Translations under genes and position numbers: made by a program | Assembly: GCA_913056335.1 (NCBI GenBank) | Contig: CAJXLX010000019.1 | Coordinates: 1-38,376 of the forward strand | Source: an uncultured Rhodothermaceae bacterium | GTDB lineage: Bacteria; Bacteroidota; Rhodothermia; Rhodothermales; Salinibacteraceae | DNA: 38,376 nucleotides | Direction: 5' to 3' | Notes under the pieces: model-generated | The model's input: the letters and a program-made list of their open reading frames with translations, nothing else | Told to the model about the DNA's origin: nothing | The model's database searches: none | In this document: one piece after another, positions 1-8,382 of the stretch | Numbering within the stretch: position 1 is the first letter of the stretch | Layout of the letters: each line of letters starts with the position of its first letter

Positions 1-1
1 C

Positions 2-1186
2 GATTCGTCGGGGTTAGCGCTGGCACCGATGCCCACCGGATCTGAGCTGCTCACGCCGGGCGCGCCCGCCCCAAAGAGCAATGCCGACGCCTCCGCCTAC
101 GGCTGCTACCTGGCCTCACGTCCCTATTCGGACGAGGTGGCCTTCCACAGCAAATATCTGCACTTTCCGGAGGAGGTTATAGAGGACGCGGGTGGGCAGA
201 CGCGCGCCGTTGCGCGCTACATGGCCGTTTCGCGGCCCGGACTGCGTGAAGAGGTTGGGGTTCGGTACGCAACGTGCGTCATTCCTGACACCGATGAGGC
301 GGAAAGCGTGCTTGAAGAGCAGCTTCTGTATCCAGGTCTCGAAAATGCAAACCAACAAGCGCTTCAGGATCAAGGACTTATTCCCAAGTCAACGTGTACA
401 CAGATAAAATATCTTGTCACGTGCAAGGGGCCTTCTTATGATCCGATCAGAAACTGCACAGTTGACGGCGTTGAGGAAATACCCGTGCCGTGTGGTGGAG
501 ATGGTAGTGAAGGAGGAGCCCCCTGGCCAGGTGGAGACCAACCAAGTGATGGAGATAGCCCCAGTGACAGTGGAGGAACCCCCAATGAGACGTGCACAGA
601 GATTAATCCACCTCCCGGATCAGACTGCGAGCCGGTCGACCCCTGCGAAGGCGACAACCCGCCTGCGCATTGTGACGATGAGGAGGATGAGGATGTCAAT
701 GATGATGAGGTATGCGAGTTAGACCCTTTAGCAGACATGCAAATACGGTCCACGTGTTCTGGGGTTGAAGGGGGACGCTTTGGAGGACGTGATGGTGATC
801 ACGAAGGTCTTGATCTGCTTGCGGAAGTGGGTACGTCACTGCATGCTATCGAAGATGGTACTGTATGGACCACAGGTGTAGATGAAAACGGATGGGGGAA
901 CTATGTTATCATTTCTTCAGATGATAGCGAAAAGTTTTTTCTTTATGCTCACCTTGACGAAGTCGATGTGGATGCCAATGAGGCTGTTAGCGAAGGGACA
1001 AATATTGGAGAAGTAGGTGTGTCTGGTAACGCATGTGATGACTCATGTGTGTGTGGACCTGCCCATGTCCATTTGGAAGTAAGAGAAGGGGCGACATGGG
1101 GAGATGCTACAAGCACAGATCCAGAGGATCATGTCGGGACAGAGTTTGACGACGAAGGAGAGCCGCAATCTGACAACTGTAACTAA
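2..1186 (+). CDS. M23 (LytM-type) metallopeptidase, 5' end outside the window
   Basis: The frame is open from base 2, so the gene very likely starts upstream; the first ATG in view, at 29, is not preceded by a start-like context and gives no signal peptide. The C-terminal third carries the zinc-peptidase signature of family M23: an HxxxD motif (His258 and Asp262, numbered from the ATG at 29), a YAHLD strand, and the HxH motif in PAHVHLEV (His346, His348). Family members cut peptide cross-links in peptidoglycan or other glycine-rich peptides in the periplasm or outside the cell. The middle (about residues 145-235) is a low-complexity, Cys-rich and very acidic linker with G/D/S/P runs followed by D/E runs. 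Codon use is less GC-rich than in genes further right. It is followed at 1224 by another exported protein on the same strand. The peptidase call is strong; substrate and full length are unknown. Confidence 0.85.
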   Translation, partial: DSSGLALAPMPTGSELLTPGAPAPKSNADASAYGCYLASRPYSDEVAFHSKYLHFPEEVIEDAGGQTRAVARYMAVSRPGLREEVGVRYATCVIPDTDEAESVLEEQLLYPGLENANQQALQDQGLIPKSTCTQIKYLVTCKGPSYDPIRNCTVDGVEEIPVPCGGDGSEGGAPWPGGDQPSDGDSPSDSGGTPNETCTEINPPPGSDCEPVDPCEGDNPPAHCDDEEDEDVNDDEVCELDPLADMQIRSTCSGVEGGRFGGRDGDHEGLDLLAEVGTSLHAIEDGTVWTTGVDENGWGNYVIISSDDSEKFFLYAHLDEVDVDANEAVSEGTNIGEVGVSGNACDDSCVCGPAHVHLEVREGATWGDATSTDPEDHVGTEFDDEGEPQSDNCN

Positions 1187-1223
1187 AGCAATCACAAGTT
1201 TGAGTATACACGAGAGAGACCTA

Positions 1224-1919
1224 ATGATGAATTTTAAAATAGGTGTACCTTCATCCTTGATCATTCTGCTTGTCTTATTTTTGCCCCTGTGGGGGCAGGC
1301 ACAAGAGATAAAGGTAATGCCATATGAAGGCACGCATGGCCAGACCGAAGATGTACCGTACATCCAGGCAAGTGATCTACAGCATGTCACGGTGCATCGT
1401 GAAAGCGCGAGTGGAGAAAGTAAACCTGCCGAGTCGGTTCTTGGACAGCCCCCTGCTTTTGCAGAACTCGTATCAGCGTCCTCGCTGGAAGAGATATACC
1501 GGCTGTTAGGAAGCCCGAATGCCACAGACCAAACCGACTTTCCGAGGGGCCGGTCCGTGCATACACTGAGGTATGATGGGGCAACAATCGAATACGAAAT
1601 GTATCAAGATGGACCCCGGGGGGTTACATCGCTGGAAATGCGCTCTTCAGACTGGGGACTTGCCATTGGAGAAGAAAAGATCTACCCCGGAATGGCCCTC
1701 TCCGAACTGAGTGCTGCACTCAGAACCACTCGTCGCTCAGGTGACACGGCTCCCTTTGATAATCCTGATATCGACACCTACATTGCGATCCCCATTGCTG
1801 AAGAGAGCGAGGACGGATCGCCAGCGATTGAGGACATGGGGCGAACTCAGTTCGTATTGTACATCAACGATGATACCGAAACGGTTGAAATGATTCGATT
1901 TCAACGTCCTCCGCTGTGA
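1224..1919 (+). CDS. exported hypothetical protein
   Basis: This is a protein of about 231 residues. I chose the ATG at 1224 (another directly follows at 1227) because it begins a clean signal peptide: a short charged start, a hydrophobic core rich in I, L and V, and a likely cleavage site after GQA. A purine stretch (GAGAGAG) lies just upstream. The frame is open back to 1104, but that part overlaps the peptidase gene and does not look like protein. After the signal there is a Ser/Glu-rich mature region with no motif I recognise; the segment around PGMALSELSAAL resembles the small helical hairpin of some envelope lipoproteins, but this is weak. The stop overlaps the start region of the next reading frame, so the genes may be co-transcribed. 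Function is unknown. Confidence 0.7.
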   Translation: MMNFKIGVPSSLIILLVLFLPLWGQAQEIKVMPYEGTHGQTEDVPYIQASDLQHVTVHRESASGESKPAESVLGQPPAFAELVSASSLEEIYRLLGSPNATDQTDFPRGRSVHTLRYDGATIEYEMYQDGPRGVTSLEMRSSDWGLAIGEEKIYPGMALSELSAALRTTRRSGDTAPFDNPDIDTYIAIPIAEESEDGSPAIEDMGRTQFVLYINDDTETVEMIRFQRPPL

Positions 1920-1939
1920 TACCCGTGCGAGATCGAGTG

Positions 1940-2573
1940 ATGGTCGCAAGAAGAGCACCGACATTGCTGCTACTTTGCTTGATCGCGTGCGTGCTGCATA
2001 CGGCTCATGTCTCTGCATTTCAAACCGGCCCGCGCACTTTCACAGCGCCCGACACATCGCTTTTTGTCGCAGCCGTACAATGGGCGCAAGCGTCAACCGG
2101 CAGCGCGTTCGCGGAAGCAACTCGGTTGCCGATTCGGGTTGATCCGCGTCCTATTCGTTCTGACATCGAAGGGGCTGTGCTTTGGGAAGGAGACCTTGTC
2201 GAGGGAGAGGCTTCTGTCATGGAGCATCGCCAGGCCGTGCTCCAGTACCTGGACATTCCGCAAGAGGAGGCGCTGACGTATTACGACGAATGCCTGTTCG
2301 CGTGCGATCCACGTCTCATAAAACCAGGAGGACGTAGGTCGCGTCGAGTGTCCCCGAGAGGAGTGCAGAGCTACGGTCGTGGCCATGAGCCTGCCTATTC
2401 GCCCCGATACGACTGCAAATCAGGACATAGGCTATCCTGAACAGGCTCAAACAGCAGTTCGGGTTCTTCGGCTAACCCCGTTTTCAGCATCCATCTACGA
2501 ACTTGTTTTTCAGCCCGAGGGAGGCACATACACACTCGTCGAGCAAAAGCGAGTGGCTGGGGGAGCGATGTAA
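1940..2573 (+). pseudogene. exported hypothetical protein, broken by a one-base frameshift
   Basis: Reading from the ATG at 1940 gives a signal peptide (Leu/Cys-rich core ending near VSAFQ) and about 125 residues of plausible protein. After CDPRLI (2318-2320) the frame turns into an Arg/Gly/Ser-rich tail that stops at 2440. Skipping one A of the AAAA run at 2320-2323 moves translation into a frame that continues as NQEDVGRVECPREECRATVV and ends at 2573 in plausible sequence. The restored product would be about 210 residues. A GTG at 1916, overlapping the previous stop, is an alternative start. The defect may be a real inactivating indel or a homopolymer sequencing error. I do not recognise the family; two Cys-containing stretches flank the shift. 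Confidence 0.55.
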
Positions 2574-2633
2574 GCTGCTTTGATGCTGCTCATATTGCTC
2601 TTTCATATTCTATGTGCTCCCGATATCGACGTT

Positions 2634-3113
2634 ATGCGCTCTTATCATCTTCTACAGCGCTACTGGATCGTTGGGGGCATGCTGTGCCTGGTCGCGTTTC
2701 CGGGCTATGCCCAAGACCCCGACACCCTCGGTGGATGTCCGGTAGAAGTTGATCGGAATCGATATCGAATTGAGCAGTTTCTAACTGCCGAGAAGTGGGC
2801 GGAAGAACGCGCCGAATTAGGCCTTTCAGAGGGAACGGGTCAAATCCAGCTCCTCACTGATCAGAGCAATCCCGATGTGTGCCAGCGGCTGGGAGGAGGG
2901 AGTTACGTATCTGACTGGTTGGACTGGACATTCTACAGAGTAGGCTCCTACTATCTTATGATTTCTTCATACAAACCGAGAGGCGAGTTGCCCGATACCG
3001 ATGAACTCGTTCCTGTTGATGCAAGCATGATATTTGTCACACTTGGGGATGACAAATACGAGTTGCATGGTATCTATGGAGGACCTCTCATGTTGAATAC
3101 CGCACCGGAGTAG
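2634..3113 (+). CDS. exported hypothetical protein
   Basis: The product has about 159 residues. The ATG at 2634 gives a typical export signal: basic start, hydrophobic core with GGMLCLVAF, and cleavage likely after GYA before QDPD. The frame is open back to 2580, but that adds a second unrelated hydrophobic segment and is less likely. The mature part is acidic, with two Cys residues (GGCP and DVCQ) that could form a disulphide and a Trp/Tyr-rich centre around DWLDWTFYRVGSYYL. I see no known domain. It is the last of four consecutive exported proteins on this strand and is followed by a convergent anti-sigma factor gene at 3295. Confidence 0.65.
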   Translation: MRSYHLLQRYWIVGGMLCLVAFPGYAQDPDTLGGCPVEVDRNRYRIEQFLTAEKWAEERAELGLSEGTGQIQLLTDQSNPDVCQRLGGGSYVSDWLDWTFYRVGSYYLMISSYKPRGELPDTDELVPVDASMIFVTLGDDKYELHGIYGGPLMLNTAPE

Positions 3114-3294
3114 GCTCGGTGCTTCTGTTTGGTTTGTGCGATGAGTTAGTAGCTAAGGAGGTGGGGGTGCCCACTTCCCACAGACCGTTCGCCACAGGAA
3201 AAGGTTTTTTATCGATAACGCAGGCCCCTAACTTATCTGATCTGCCATGCGGTTTCTGTGGGCGTGCGCTGAATCTGGGGGGCCTACGGGCCTC

Positions 3295-4122
3295 CTACGT
3301 TTGCTGCCCCATCAAGAACATGTCGCCGCTGGGCTGGGGGGCGCCGCCCTTCGGTTCGAGCGTGACGGCGAACGTGTTGGACGTGGGCGACGGGTCTTCC
3401 TGCAGTTCTTCGACTACGAAGAACAGATCGCTCGCGGATTCGCTAAAGTGAAAGACGCCGGCTGAGATGGGCGATTGATCGCCCTTGATAAGCCACAGCT
3501 GGTAGTCCTTATCGTCGGGGGGAGCCGGTAGGTTAGCCATCTGCACAATGGCGCGTCGTTGCTCCGGAGCCCACACAATCTTGCCGTAGCCTTCGGGACT
3601 GGGGGCCAGCCCCCCCATTGACACGAGGCGCGCCTCGCGGGCGGCCAGCACGGCCAGCAGTTCCTCTTGCTGCGCTACCTCGCTTTCGAGCTGCGTAATC
3701 GTGGCCTGTTGCTGCTGCACCGTGGTGCGCAACTGGGTCGCCCAGACGCCTACTCCAATGACTGCCAGCAGCAGGGCCGCTGCTACGCCCTGGTAGACCC
3801 AGGTCGGAATGCCGCTGCCGCGCTGTGCCGGCGCTCGGTCAGTGCGCATCGAGTCGGGTCGGGTGGCGGTCGGCGCGGAGGTTGCACTTTCCTGAATCGA
3901 AGCCATAAGGCCGGCTTCAATATGGGCAGGCGGGTCCTGCGCCTCGGTAGCCAGCGCCAAGTCGCCATGGATGCGCTGCATGTCCTCGTAGAGCGCCCGC
4001 TGCTCCGGCGTAGCGTCTCGTAGCATCGCCTCGAACTGCGCCGTCTCCTCATCACTGAGGGCATCCAGCACATATCCCGCGCAGAGCGCTTCGAAGTCCG
4101 TATGTGAGTCTGCGTGTTCCAT
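3295..4122 (-). CDS. RskA-type anti-sigma factor
   Basis: This is a 275-residue single-pass membrane protein. The N-terminal 75 residues (LCAGYVLDALSDEE and after) match the helical anti-sigma domain of the RskA family, without a complete zinc-binding His/Cys set. One membrane segment lies at about 108-130 (VAAALLLAVIGVGVW), followed by a coiled-coil Gln/Glu-rich stretch at about 132-165. The C-terminal domain holds the RskA hallmark region with YQLWLIKG and a terminal EPKGGAPQPSG. In this family the N-terminus holds a partner sigma factor at the inner membrane until the outer domain is cut or senses a signal. Its start lies 4 bases after the stop of the sigma gene, so the two are translationally coupled. 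The signal it senses cannot be read from sequence. Confidence 0.9.
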   Translation of the reverse strand: MEHADSHTDFEALCAGYVLDALSDEETAQFEAMLRDATPEQRALYEDMQRIHGDLALATEAQDPPAHIEAGLMASIQESATSAPTATRPDSMRTDRAPAQRGSGIPTWVYQGVAAALLLAVIGVGVWATQLRTTVQQQQATITQLESEVAQQEELLAVLAAREARLVSMGGLAPSPEGYGKIVWAPEQRRAIVQMANLPAPPDDKDYQLWLIKGDQSPISAGVFHFSESASDLFFVVEELQEDPSPTSNTFAVTLEPKGGAPQPSGDMFLMGQQT

Positions 4123-4126
4123 AGCG

Positions 4127-4696
4127 TTATTCGTTCCCCGTAAGCATCTCGCGCAGTTTGATCATGCCCTGGCGCGTGCGGTACTTTACCGTGCCGAGTG
4201 GAATGCCCGTACGCTCGGCGATTTCGGACTGCGTGAGTCCGCCAAAATAGGCCATGCGAATGACCCGCCGCTCTTTATCAGAAAGCTCTGTCAAAGCCCG
4301 ACGCAGGCGGTTGGCCCGGTCGGTGCGCGTGGCGTCCTCGAAGGGACTGTTCTCCGCCCCCACGGGCACCATCGTGAAGTCGTTGATCGTGTAGTTTTGG
4401 CGCTGCTGGTTTTTGTACCCCTTGGAGCGCGTGCGGTCGATGGCTTTGTTGCGGGCCATTGTCACAATAAAACTGTACGGCTTGCCGCGTTCGGGGTTGA
4501 ACCGGTCGGCATTCTCCCATACCTGCGTGAACACCTCCTGCAGGCAATCTTCCGCCTCCTGACGATTGTTTAAGATGGACAGGAGTAGCCCGAAAATCAG
4601 GGATTTGTACGTGCGATATAGATTGCGCAATGCCTCTTCGTCCCCCTCTTGAATACGGCGCATCCACTCCACTTCTTGCGCACGCGAGTAGGACAT
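4127..4696 (-). CDS. ECF-type RNA polymerase sigma factor (SigK-like)
   Basis: The chosen start at 4696 gives 189 residues, normal for an extracytoplasmic-function sigma factor. Region 2 is seen as EAEDCLQEVFTQVWENADRF followed by the promoter-melting segment PYSFIVTMARNKAIDRTRSK. Region 4 is seen as ELSDKERRVIRMAYFGGLTQ followed by the recognition helix GIPLGTVKYRTRQGMIKLRE. The frame extends to 4744, but that adds a purely hydrophobic leader (MYTLLLLVFLAAFAIG) that makes no sense for a cytoplasmic factor. The pairing with the adjacent RskA-like gene supports the SigK/RskA type, which often controls envelope or oxidative stress genes; the regulon here is unknown. The intergenic space to the divergent decarboxylase (4697-4974) probably holds promoters for both. 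Confidence 0.92.
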   Translation of the reverse strand: MSYSRAQEVEWMRRIQEGDEEALRNLYRTYKSLIFGLLLSILNNRQEAEDCLQEVFTQVWENADRFNPERGKPYSFIVTMARNKAIDRTRSKGYKNQQRQNYTINDFTMVPVGAENSPFEDATRTDRANRLRRALTELSDKERRVIRMAYFGGLTQSEIAERTGIPLGTVKYRTRQGMIKLREMLTGNE

Positions 4697-4974
4697 CCCT
4701 ATCGCAAACGCTGCCAGAAAAACAAGCAGAAGCAAAGTGTACATACAGATACGAAGAATGCAGCAGGATGGATGGGCAGATGCGCAATAAAGGCATCGTC
4801 GGGCGGTGTTATCCAGATACGTGCGCCTGCAGCATAGGCAACGTCGTACTCAGGTGCAACCGCATCCCAGGGCGCTCGCACGAGCTTCCCGACCGCGTAA
4901 CACCATCCTCGGGAGCTGCGTACGAGTGTCTTGTTCCTGTATCTTGTTGGATTCACCAGTCCGCTGCCCCTTGT

Positions 4975-7401
4975 ATGAACGACGCGCTCCACAAATCGGC
5001 CTTCCTTGGCCCCAAAGGCGAAAACCTGGACGAACTGGAGCAGCTCTTGCTGGAGGTGCTGCGCGACCACGTGTTCTGGCGGCGTAACTTCCACCCCAGC
5101 GATCCGCGCATGATCGGCGAGCGCGACAAGCGCTCGGAGGCATTCTCGGCCATGACGGCCCAGATGCGCGACGAGCTGTTCCAGATCCTGTCGGAGCTGA
5201 AGCGCGCGGCCCCGCTCTATTCGCCGCGCCAGGTGGCCCACATTGTGAGCGACCCCACGCTGCCTGCCCTCATCGGCTACTTTGCCGGACTCCTCTACAA
5301 CCAGAACAATGTGGTTGAAGAAGTCTCGCCCGAGACGGTGCGCGAGGAGCGGGCCTACTTCAGCGCACTGGCGCAGATGGTTGGCTATCCCGAGTTTCTG
5401 CCCGAGACGCTTCCGCCCAAGGCCCGCGCGCACCGCCGTCCGTTTAGCTGGGGCCACCTGTGCAGTGGCGGCACCGTTGCCAATCTCGAAGCCCTCTGGA
5501 TGGCGCGCAACGTGCGCCTCTACCCGCTCGCAGTGCGGCTTGTGGGCGAGACCCACGCCGACTTTGCGCACATGTCGCGCCTGGAGGTGCAGACCGCGCA
5601 GGGCGATACTGCGCAGCTTGAGGACCTGTCCACGTTTGCGCTGTCGAACCTGCCCATCCCCGAGATTACCGATCTGCACCTGCGCATCAAAACGCAACTG
5701 GCCGAGGCCGACCGCGCCACCGCCCAGGCATTTCAGGAGGCTATCCCCAGCGTGCGCACCGCCGGACTCGCGTCGTTTCTGCTCTCCTACAACGAGACCT
5801 TTCCGAACGACCCGGCGCGCCTGCCGAAAGTGCTCATCTCGCAGGCCGCTCACTACTGCTGGAAGAAAAACCTGGACGTGGTGGGCCTCGGGGCCGATGC
5901 GCTGGAAACCATTCCCACCGACGACCGCATCCGCATGGACATGGAGGCGCTGGCCCGTCGCATCCGCACGCACGCAGAGAACCAGCAGCCGGTGCTGAGT
6001 GTGGTTAGCATCTGCGGCACGACCGAAGAGGGCGCGGTCGACCCGCTGCATAAAATCGAGGCTTTCCGCGTGGAGGCCGCCGCGCACGGGCTCTCCTTCT
6101 GGCACCACTGCGACGCCGCGTTTGGGGGCTACTTTGCCTCCATGCTGCCCAAAGACGACACCGGCGCCATCGTCCCGTACGAAGACGTGACCGCCGACGC
6201 CCTGAACGGTCCCAACGCGCTGGTTGATGCCGAGGTGTACAACGGCATCGCGGCCATGAGCCAGGCCGACTCCATCACGACCGACCCCCACAAGTTCGGG
6301 TACATTCCGTATCCCGCCGGCGCGGTGCTCTTCCGTGACTACCACCTGCGCGATGCCATCTCGTACGCCGCGCCCTATCTGGCCGACGACGACCGCTCGG
6401 GCTTTGGTGGCTTTCTGGGGCAATGGACGCTTGAAGGCTCGCGCCCCGGCGCCGCCGCCGTAAGCTGCTACCTTTCGCAAGCGATGGTGCCGCTCACCCC
6501 CGAGGGGCACGGCCAGCTCATGAAGAACTGCATTGCTGTGAACAAGGCGCTGGTCGAAGCCATGCACGCGCGTTTCTCCATCGACAGTTGGATCGAACTG
6601 CACCCACTGGCCGAGCCCGACACCGTGGGCTACTGTTTTGTGCTGATGCCGCAGTCGGGCTTCGAGACGATAGCCGCACTCAACGAGTACACCGAGCGCA
6701 TCTGGACGCGCATGACGGTCGACGGGCGCGAGGACATCAACCAGTACGATTTTCTGGTATCGAAGACCGAGGTCGAAGCCCGCGCCTACGAGCACGTGCT
6801 ACGCGGCGTGTTGCCGGATGCGCTGGTCGCCGATGCGGTGGACACCGACGCCTCACTTACGCTGCTGCGTACCTGTATCATGAACCCATTCCTTACCGAC
6901 TGGGCCGAGCACGATCCGCCATTCCAGACGGAGCTCGCGGCGTTTCTGCACGAAGCGGCCCTCGACGAGCATCTGCACGACGCCCTCCCCGCTGGTCCGC
7001 TTTCTGATGATGAGCGGCTTCGGGTCGCCGTTGTTGAGCCCGATCCCGAGGCGCCCAACTCGCTTGCTGAGCAGCTCCAAACGCCCGAACGCGGCGCCAC
7101 GCATCTGGCGATTACCGCCCGGCATCCTGATTCCAATCCGCCTGCCGCCATCTGGAGCGGATACGACGCGGTTGTGGTGAATGCCCACGACCTCGACACC
7201 CCAGCTATGCCGTCCCTAATTGAGCGCGTACAGTCCGCAGGCACGTCCGTATTCGTATGGGCGGATGCAGAGGCCGCACCCGCTTCCCATCCGGATGCGC
7301 CCTACGACACCCAATCGCTGCATTGGATGATCCATGGCACGCCCACACAGCGGGTGCACGATCTGCTGGCGCGGCTGTATGCCCTGCAGCCCGTAGCATA
7401 A
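4975..7401 (+). CDS. PLP-dependent group II amino acid decarboxylase with C-terminal extension
   Basis: The ATG at 4975 starts an 808-residue protein; the open frame upstream to 4630 is not protein-like. The fold-type I decarboxylase core (glutamate/tyrosine/aromatic decarboxylase family) is clear: SGGTVANLEALW binds the cofactor phosphate, HHCDAAFGGY places Asp380 at the pyridine nitrogen, and TTDPHKFGYIPYPAG carries the Schiff-base Lys440. YNQNNVVEEVSPETV is the substrate-entry region typical of the family. The product is an amine and CO2; the substrate cannot be fixed. The group includes glutamate, aromatic and aspartate (PanP-type, beta-alanine forming) decarboxylases, and I lean to the last type only weakly. 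The usual family length is about 480-550, so roughly 130 C-terminal residues (from about 680) are extra and look like a separate alpha/beta domain. The glycosyltransferase gene begins 39 bases downstream. Confidence 0.9.
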   Translation: MNDALHKSAFLGPKGENLDELEQLLLEVLRDHVFWRRNFHPSDPRMIGERDKRSEAFSAMTAQMRDELFQILSELKRAAPLYSPRQVAHIVSDPTLPALIGYFAGLLYNQNNVVEEVSPETVREERAYFSALAQMVGYPEFLPETLPPKARAHRRPFSWGHLCSGGTVANLEALWMARNVRLYPLAVRLVGETHADFAHMSRLEVQTAQGDTAQLEDLSTFALSNLPIPEITDLHLRIKTQLAEADRATAQAFQEAIPSVRTAGLASFLLSYNETFPNDPARLPKVLISQAAHYCWKKNLDVVGLGADALETIPTDDRIRMDMEALARRIRTHAENQQPVLSVVSICGTTEEGAVDPLHKIEAFRVEAAAHGLSFWHHCDAAFGGYFASMLPKDDTGAIVPYEDVTADALNGPNALVDAEVYNGIAAMSQADSITTDPHKFGYIPYPAGAVLFRDYHLRDAISYAAPYLADDDRSGFGGFLGQWTLEGSRPGAAAVSCYLSQAMVPLTPEGHGQLMKNCIAVNKALVEAMHARFSIDSWIELHPLAEPDTVGYCFVLMPQSGFETIAALNEYTERIWTRMTVDGREDINQYDFLVSKTEVEARAYEHVLRGVLPDALVADAVDTDASLTLLRTCIMNPFLTDWAEHDPPFQTELAAFLHEAALDEHLHDALPAGPLSDDERLRVAVVEPDPEAPNSLAEQLQTPERGATHLAITARHPDSNPPAAIWSGYDAVVVNAHDLDTPAMPSLIERVQSAGTSVFVWADAEAAPASHPDAPYDTQSLHWMIHGTPTQRVHDLLARLYALQPVA

Positions 7402-7440
7402 CATCCGGTTAGCGTCTTTTTATCCTCGGTCTGTAGGTCC

Positions 7441-8382
7441 ATGCTTGATGCCCACGCGCTCGTTTTGGCCACCCGAAACCGCCCCACCGATGTGGCGCGT
7501 ACCCTGCGCAGCGTAGCCCGGACAGAAGAGGCGGAGGCCCTCCACATTGTGCTCGTAGACGGCAGTGATGCCGACGAGGCCCGTGCTAACCAGCACGTGC
7601 TGCGAGACGTGCCCGCGCTGCATGTGGATTACCACGCATTTCCGGGCGACCCTGCAGCCAGTCGGCAGCGCAACTACGGTGTAGCAGTGTTGCCCCCATC
7701 GACTCGGGTCGTGCACTTTCTGGACGACGACGTCGAGGTGCATCCCCAGTACTTTGTTCACCTGGCAGACGCGCTTCGTCAGCATCCGAAAGCAGGGGGC
7801 GTGGCCGGATGCGTATGCGAGCCGGAGCGACCGCCGCCGCCCGCTCCGTCGTGGATACGCCGCTTCTTTCTGCTTGACAGTCGGACGCCAGGGGCTGTGC
7901 TCCCATCTGGACGCACGACGCCGCTGCGCAGAACAGGCAGTCAGGTGGTGCCGGTACAGTGGATGCCCGGAGGCGCTTGTGCCTATCGGCGTGAGGTGTT
8001 CGCTACGCATCAATTCGACGCTGAAGCCGAGGGGCCGTCGCCACGCATTGAAGACCTGGACTTCTCGTACCGTGTGGGGGCGTCGTGGCCGCTGCTTTTC
8101 CAGCCCCAGGCACGGCTCAACCACTACCCGTCTCCTGTCAATCGGGCTCGTTTAAATACCTACGCGACCGAGCGCCTGGCCTGGCGTGCGTGGTTTGTGC
8201 AAAAGAACCTACCCGGCCCAGTCCACACCGCGGCATTCTGGTGGGCCACGCTGGGGGAGGCACTGGCAATGGCGGCCTCTTCGCATTCCAACAAATGGCG
8301 CTTGCTGCGCGGCCATCTACGTGGCATTCAGCGCATATGTACGCGCTCACATCCACTGCTGCAACGGGGGGGCAGCTCATGA
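7441..8382 (+). CDS. family 2 glycosyltransferase (GT-A fold)
   Basis: The protein has 313 residues with the GT-A nucleotide-sugar binding start HALVLATRNRPTDVARTLRS, the DxD-type metal site FLDDDVEV (Asp95-97), the acceptor-loop segment WMPGGACAYRREVF (about 174-187), and an ED pair in RIEDLDFSY (Glu204, Asp205) that corresponds to the catalytic-base region. It has no membrane segment apart from a weakly hydrophobic stretch near the end. Such enzymes add a sugar to cell-surface glycans, lipids or protein; donor and acceptor are unknown. It may be co-transcribed with the decarboxylase (39-base gap). Its last bases overlap the end of the convergent response-regulator frame by 6 bases. Confidence 0.88.
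   Translation: MLDAHALVLATRNRPTDVARTLRSVARTEEAEALHIVLVDGSDADEARANQHVLRDVPALHVDYHAFPGDPAASRQRNYGVAVLPPSTRVVHFLDDDVEVHPQYFVHLADALRQHPKAGGVAGCVCEPERPPPPAPSWIRRFFLLDSRTPGAVLPSGRTTPLRRTGSQVVPVQWMPGGACAYRREVFATHQFDAEAEGPSPRIEDLDFSYRVGASWPLLFQPQARLNHYPSPVNRARLNTYATERLAWRAWFVQKNLPGPVHTAAFWWATLGEALAMAASSHSNKWRLLRGHLRGIQRICTRSHPLLQRGGSS

Noticed and set aside
3119-3465. Short + strand frames after the fourth exported protein
   Set aside because: They overlap the 3' end of the anti-sigma gene in antisense and lack protein-like features.
4699-6795. 698-residue open frame on the - strand
   Set aside because: It is the antisense shadow of the decarboxylase; the translation is Gly/Arg/His/Val-rich without motifs. 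Only its last 85 codons are discussed separately.
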